The position numbers and the translations under genes are program-made. A model generated the notes under the pieces. It did not search any database, was not told the DNA's origin, and saw only the letters and a program-made list of their open reading frames with translations. From assembly GCF_040358985.1 (NCBI RefSeq), contig NZ_CP132932.1:4464001-4528000 (forward strand): a DNA stretch of 64,000 nt, given 5' to 3'. The stretch's first letter is position 1, and every line of letters starts with the position of its first letter. The stretch comes from Tunturibacter empetritectus. Its GTDB lineage: Bacteria > Acidobacteriota > Terriglobia > Terriglobales > Acidobacteriaceae. This document shows positions 60,463 through 64,000 of the stretch, one piece after another.

Positions 60463-61212
60463 TTATGGTGTGTGCGCTTTGGGGGTCTCAGGTTCGGAGA
60501 TTTGGGCCGGGATGGGGGGTTTGTCAGGAATCTTGACGATCCGTTCCTGCACTCCTTCTACGACGTCGCTGACACCTTTGCTGAGCAAGAAGGTGAATGC
60601 GGCGAATGCAAAGAGTCCTAAGGAGCTTAGATCTCGTGCGGGCATGTGGGTGAGGTTGGATTTTTGAAGAAGCGTGAGATTCGACAAGATTGCGATAACG
60701 ATTTGCGACAGGCCATAGAAGATCTTCAGATGTTTTTTGAACAGGTAGAGGAGGATGCCCACGAGGAGGAGGCCGGTGCAAAGGATAGAGCGCGCGAGTA
60801 CGTTGTAGTAGAAGGAATGGGAGGCGAAGTGGTCTCCGACGGATCGGCGAAAGACCAGGTACCAGCAGAGCAGGCTGACCAGAAGGCCGGTCAGTGCAGC
60901 GATGGTGAGATGGAGCCAGTAGAGTTGGCGTGTGCGGGATTTCTCGAATGCGTGAGACTTTTTGTAGAGGATGAAGAGAAACACGGCTATCGGCAGGATG
61001 AAAAATACGATGGCGTGGACGATGACGAGGTGTGGACCCCACTTTTCAATCCAGCTGAGGTAGATATCGTTCCAGTGAATCTCCGTTGGGGTGATGCGAA
61101 AGGCTGCCCAGAAGATCAGCCACCACAAACCGGCGAAGAAAAGCACAAGTAGCGCGGCAAGAAGAAAGAATCGCGGCCTTAGCTTTTCAGGCTTATCGTT
61201 TTCCTCTGGCAT
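60463..61212 (-). CDS. Six-helix membrane protein of unknown function
   Basis: About 249 residues from the ATG at 61212. Six hydrophobic helices are visible (FFLLAALLVLFFAGLWWLIF, VIVHAIVFFILPIAVFLFIL, LHLTIAALTGLLVSLLCWYL, ARSILCTGLLLVGILLYLF, LSQIVIAILSNLTLL and LFAFAAFTFLLSKGVSDVV), with a Pro-rich cytosolic tail. I recognise no family. It lies between hemC and the dehydrogenase on the same strand. Confidence 0.7.
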   Translation of the reverse strand: MPEENDKPEKLRPRFFLLAALLVLFFAGLWWLIFWAAFRITPTEIHWNDIYLSWIEKWGPHLVIVHAIVFFILPIAVFLFILYKKSHAFEKSRTRQLYWLHLTIAALTGLLVSLLCWYLVFRRSVGDHFASHSFYYNVLARSILCTGLLLVGILLYLFKKHLKIFYGLSQIVIAILSNLTLLQKSNLTHMPARDLSSLGLFAFAAFTFLLSKGVSDVVEGVQERIVKIPDKPPIPAQISEPETPKAHTP

Positions 61213-61287
61213 AGTCGTATCCAATAAAACAAGCGCGGAGACGTATGGCCCGGGACCCGTGAAGCAGGCATCATTTTACAAGAACGG

Positions 61288-62268
61288 TTAGCTGTTGGAG
61301 AGTGCGAGGGTAAGGAGATCGAGGGCGCCTTTGGATTTGAGGTCGTCGGCGACGCGGAGGCCGAGGGTGATGGGGTCGGTGTCGGGAGCGGCTTCAGTTT
61401 CGACCTGGACCATGGATTCGCCGTCGGGGGAGACGACCTGGGCGACCATCTTCCACTTCCCTTCTTCGTGGAAGCAGTGAGCGCCGATGGGGAGTGAGCA
61501 GCCGCCGCCGAGGGCGTCGAGTGTGGTGCGCTCGGCGTCGATGGCGAAGCGGGTGTAGGGGTGCTCGAGGAAGGCGATGGCGTTGCGGAGGTAGGTGTCG
61601 CGGGCTTCGTCGATGGCGTGTTCGGGGCTGCGGGTTTCGAGGGCGAGGGCTCCCTGGCCGGGGGCGGGACAGAGCTCGCAGGGGGAGAAGCGCTGGTGGA
61701 CGGATTCAGTGCGCTTGAGCCGGTCGAGGCCGGCGGCGGCGAGGACCAGGGCGTCACACTGGCCCTGCTCGAGTTTGCGCAGACGGGTATCTATGTTGCC
61801 ACGGACATCTACGAAGGTGACGTCGGGGCGGAGGGCGAGGATCTGTGCGCGGCGGCGGGGGCTGGTGGTGCCGATGCGGCCTCCTGCAGGGAGGGTGTGG
61901 AGCGCCCAGTAGGGTTCGCAGACCCAGACGTCGCGGGCGTCGGCGCGTTTGGGGATTGCAGCGAGGGTGAACTGCGGGGCTAGTTTTGTCGGGAGGTCTT
62001 TCAAGCTGTGGACGGCGAGGTCGATGCGGCCTTCTTCGAGAGCCTCTTCGATTTCTTTGATGAAGATGCCTTTGCCGTCGAGGTTTGGCGGAGGGATGAA
62101 GCCCGGTTGCTGCATGCGGTCGCCAGTCGTGCGAATGATCTCGAGCTCGACGTGGTACCCGGCGTCACGAAGGGCGTAGAGGATGTGGTTGGCCTGCCAG
62201 AGAGCGAGTTGAGAGCCTCGGCTGCCTATGCGAATTGGGTTGCTGGAGTTATTGTGCTCGGAACTCAT
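61288..62268 (-). CDS. hemC: Porphobilinogen deaminase (hydroxymethylbilane synthase)
   Basis: About 326 residues from the ATG at 62268 (a longer frame to 62397 is not conserved-like). It joins four porphobilinogens into hydroxymethylbilane. IRIGSRGSQLALWQAN, KGIFIKEIEEALEEGRIDLAVHSLKDLP, GTTSPRRRAQ, DVRGNIDTRLRKL and PAPGQGALALE are canonical, and the cofactor Cys is in LGGGCSLPIGA. Divergent from the permease gene; 230 bases lie between, with both promoters. Confidence 0.96.
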   Translation of the reverse strand: MSSEHNNSSNPIRIGSRGSQLALWQANHILYALRDAGYHVELEIIRTTGDRMQQPGFIPPPNLDGKGIFIKEIEEALEEGRIDLAVHSLKDLPTKLAPQFTLAAIPKRADARDVWVCEPYWALHTLPAGGRIGTTSPRRRAQILALRPDVTFVDVRGNIDTRLRKLEQGQCDALVLAAAGLDRLKRTESVHQRFSPCELCPAPGQGALALETRSPEHAIDEARDTYLRNAIAFLEHPYTRFAIDAERTTLDALGGGCSLPIGAHCFHEEGKWKMVAQVVSPDGESMVQVETEAAPDTDPITLGLRVADDLKSKGALDLLTLALSNS

Positions 62269-62499
62269 AGTCTTAATTAGGATACGGGATGATGGGCCGG
62301 TGTTTGCATGATAGAGCTGTGGTTTGTACCCGGGGTGAGGAAAAGCAGGTTGCTCCACTTCCGTTTTGACTCTCCTTGGGGGCAGGTTCGATGCCACGTA
62401 TTATCGGTGGCAATCATTCCTCAAAATTTCAGCGTTCGTGGAACCAAGTCGGTGGTGAGAGCGTAAGTGCCTGACAGACATGAGAGCTGGAGGGAGTTC

Positions 62500-64000
62500 A
62501 TGCAGGATATTCGGGTTGCGTTGCGTCAGTTTTACAAGTCGCCGGGCTTTGCCATTACGGTTGTGCTTACGATTGCGTTGGGAATCGGGGCGAATACGGC
62601 GATCTTTACGCTGGTGCACGCGATCCTGTTGAAGTCGTTGCCGGTAGCGGATCCGAAGACACTGTTTCGCGTGGGGGACCAGGATGATTGCTGCGTCAAT
62701 GGCGGCTTTATCAATGACAATGGGGACTTCGATCTTTTTTCTTACGAGTTGTACAAGCACTTTCAGGAGACGACGCCAGAGTTTGAACGGCTTGCGGCGA
62801 TGCAGGCTGGCGGAGAGCAGAAGACGACGCGGCGAGGCTCGGAGCCGGCGAAGTCTGAGCGGGCGCAGTATGTGTCGGGAAACTTCTTTACGACGTTTGG
62901 GATTGGGGCGTTTGCCGGGAGAATGTTGACGGATGCGGACGATACGCCGGGTGGGGCTCCGGCTGTGGTGATGAGTTACCAGGCGTGGCAATCGGACTAT
63001 GGCAGCGATCCAAAGGTGGTGGGATCGACGTTTTATCTACAGGGCCAGCCAGCTACGGTGGTGGGGATCGCTCCGCCGGGATTCTTTGGGGACCGGATCA
63101 GGAGTAATCCACCGGGGCTGTGGATTCCATTGGCGATGGAGCCTGCCATTGAAGGGAAGAACTCGATTTTGCATGTTCCGGATAGCAACTGGCTGTATGC
63201 CGTGGGGAGGATGAAGCCGGGGGTCAGCATTACGGCGCTGCAGGAGAAGATGTCGGGGAGCTTGAGGCAGTTCCTTTCGGCGCAGCCTAATTATTCTCGT
63301 AATGGTGGGTCGACGATTATTCCGAAGCAGCATGTGGTGATTGTGCCGGGTGGCGCGGGTATTCAGAATCTGCAGAAGCAGACGGGCAAGGGACTCTATC
63401 TGCTGATGACGATCTCGGGGCTGGTGCTGCTGGTGGCATGCGCGAATGTGGCGAACCTGTTACTGGCGCGGGGGACAACACGGCGGGCTGATACTTCGGT
63501 ACGGATGGCGCTGGGCGCGGCTAGGAGCAGGTTGATACGGCAGATGCTGACGGAGAGTCTCCTGCTAGGTTGCGCTGGTGGGCTGGCCGGACTGGCAGTA
63601 GCTTATGCGGGGACGCGAATGATTCTGGCGCTTGCCTTTCCTGATTCGCCGCAACTGCCAATTGCGGCGAGCCCTTCACTGGCCGTGCTGGGATTTGCAT
63701 TCTTGCTGTCACTGTTGACGGGAGTGGTGTTTGGGGTTGTGCCGGCGTGGATTACCTCGCACTCTGACCCCGCCGAGGCGTTGCGGGGTGCGAACCGCTC
63801 GACGCGGGACAGGTCGTCGCTGCCGCAGAGATCGTTGATTGTGTTTCAGGCGGCGCTGTCGCTGGTGCTACTGGTAGGCGCGGGGTTGTTGACTAAGAGC
63901 CTACGGAATATGGAGCACCAGAAATTTGGAATTCAGACGGCAAACCGGTATGTTCTGCATCTTGATCCGGCTGGCGCAGGTTACAAGCCGGAGACGCTTC
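62500..64000 (+). CDS. MacB-like ABC permease of the acidobacterial ADOP type (3' end cut off)
   Basis: The reading frame starts at the ATG at 62500 (GGAGGGAG six bases before it) and is still open at the end of the window, after 500 codons. The start MQDIRVALRQFYKSPGFAIT and LTIALGIGANTAIFTLVHAI give a first transmembrane helix. A periplasmic MacB-type core domain follows (ERAQYVSGNFFTTFGIGAFA, then VVGIAPPGFFGDR). The FtsX-like helical part is seen in LLMTISGLVLLVACANVANL and LARGTTRRADTSVRMALGAAR, with a second set of helices and a second similar domain beginning near residue 445. No ATPase gene is in view; this orphan pattern is typical of Acidobacteriota. It probably exports or senses envelope substrates. 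Confidence 0.92.
   Translation, partial: MQDIRVALRQFYKSPGFAITVVLTIALGIGANTAIFTLVHAILLKSLPVADPKTLFRVGDQDDCCVNGGFINDNGDFDLFSYELYKHFQETTPEFERLAAMQAGGEQKTTRRGSEPAKSERAQYVSGNFFTTFGIGAFAGRMLTDADDTPGGAPAVVMSYQAWQSDYGSDPKVVGSTFYLQGQPATVVGIAPPGFFGDRIRSNPPGLWIPLAMEPAIEGKNSILHVPDSNWLYAVGRMKPGVSITALQEKMSGSLRQFLSAQPNYSRNGGSTIIPKQHVVIVPGGAGIQNLQKQTGKGLYLLMTISGLVLLVACANVANLLLARGTTRRADTSVRMALGAARSRLIRQMLTESLLLGCAGGLAGLAVAYAGTRMILALAFPDSPQLPIAASPSLAVLGFAFLLSLLTGVVFGVVPAWITSHSDPAEALRGANRSTRDRSSLPQRSLIVFQAALSLVLLVGAGLLTKSLRNMEHQKFGIQTANRYVLHLDPAGAGYKPETL

Overview
The window reads as chromosomal DNA of an Acidobacteriota of the class Terriglobia (Edaphobacter, Granulicella or Terriglobus type). The evidence is indirect but consistent: high GC with dense coding on both strands, a 3'-terminal MacB-like permease of the acidobacterial duplicated-permease type, a cytosolic Ser/Thr kinase with TPRs, NHL/Ig-repeat secreted proteins, a myo-inositol-phosphate synthase, HemQ, and several families of short palindromic intergenic repeats. 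No rRNA, tRNA, insertion sequence, prophage or CRISPR array is visible. It looks like ordinary chromosome rather than a genomic island.

Layout. 1-2.1 kb: flagellar rod genes flgF and flgG (minus strand, flgG cut by the window edge) divergent from a CheY-like regulator and a CheX-like protein. 2.6-4.8 kb: a four-gene cassette (TetR, GyrI-like, SnoaL-like, GyrI-like) behind a promoter whose spacer holds a perfect 8+8 inverted repeat. 5-9 kb (minus): an exported hypothetical protein, glutamate formimidoyltransferase, a PagL-like outer-membrane protein and YebC. 9-17 kb: a secreted HELVH peptidase, a subclass B3 metallo-beta-lactamase with Gln in the first zinc-ligand position, lysA with a PspC-type protein, an HSL-type esterase, TPR proteins and DinB. 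17.3-21 kb: a SET-domain protein and the conserved dnaX-ybaB-recR operon. 21-30 kb: a Tat-exported phosphatase, gpmI, a SpoIIE-type phosphatase with an altered metal motif, a sirtuin, enolase, a glycine-zipper protein and a small helix-turn-helix protein. 30-37 kb: a Ser/Thr kinase, an Fsr-type MFS exporter, a sodium/solute symporter and an orphan receiver protein. 37.4-44 kb: a cytochrome c maturation operon (ccmF, ccmH, two accessory genes) running into htpX, a frameshifted DUF4149-type gene and a ZIP transporter. 44-49 kb: two large secreted NHL-repeat proteins. 49.5-55.7 kb: a glycine-zipper lipoprotein, engB, an RlpA-like protein, ino1, a degenerate receiver-HATPase fusion, a higBA toxin-antitoxin pair with a clear operator, and DedA. 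55.7-62.3 kb: hemQ-nth, then hemD and hemC on the opposite strand with a SnoaL protein, a zinc formaldehyde/alcohol dehydrogenase and a membrane protein between them. 62.5 kb to the end: the open permease gene.

Main threads. Heme supply (hemC, hemD, hemQ) and cytochrome c maturation lie in one window. Central glycolysis (gpmI, eno) lies close together. A repeat unit of about 100-130 bp (called R1 here) occurs at least six times, mostly at gene 3' ends. One copy is translated inside ccmH, two form an inverted pair between eno and the sirtuin gene, and readable repeat DNA gives false N-terminal extensions to two genes. The most unusual signals are this repeat family, the ligand-binding cassette with its operator, a structured terminator in a gene-free region (possible small RNA), the DUF4149 frameshift, and proteins that keep a fold but lack key residues.
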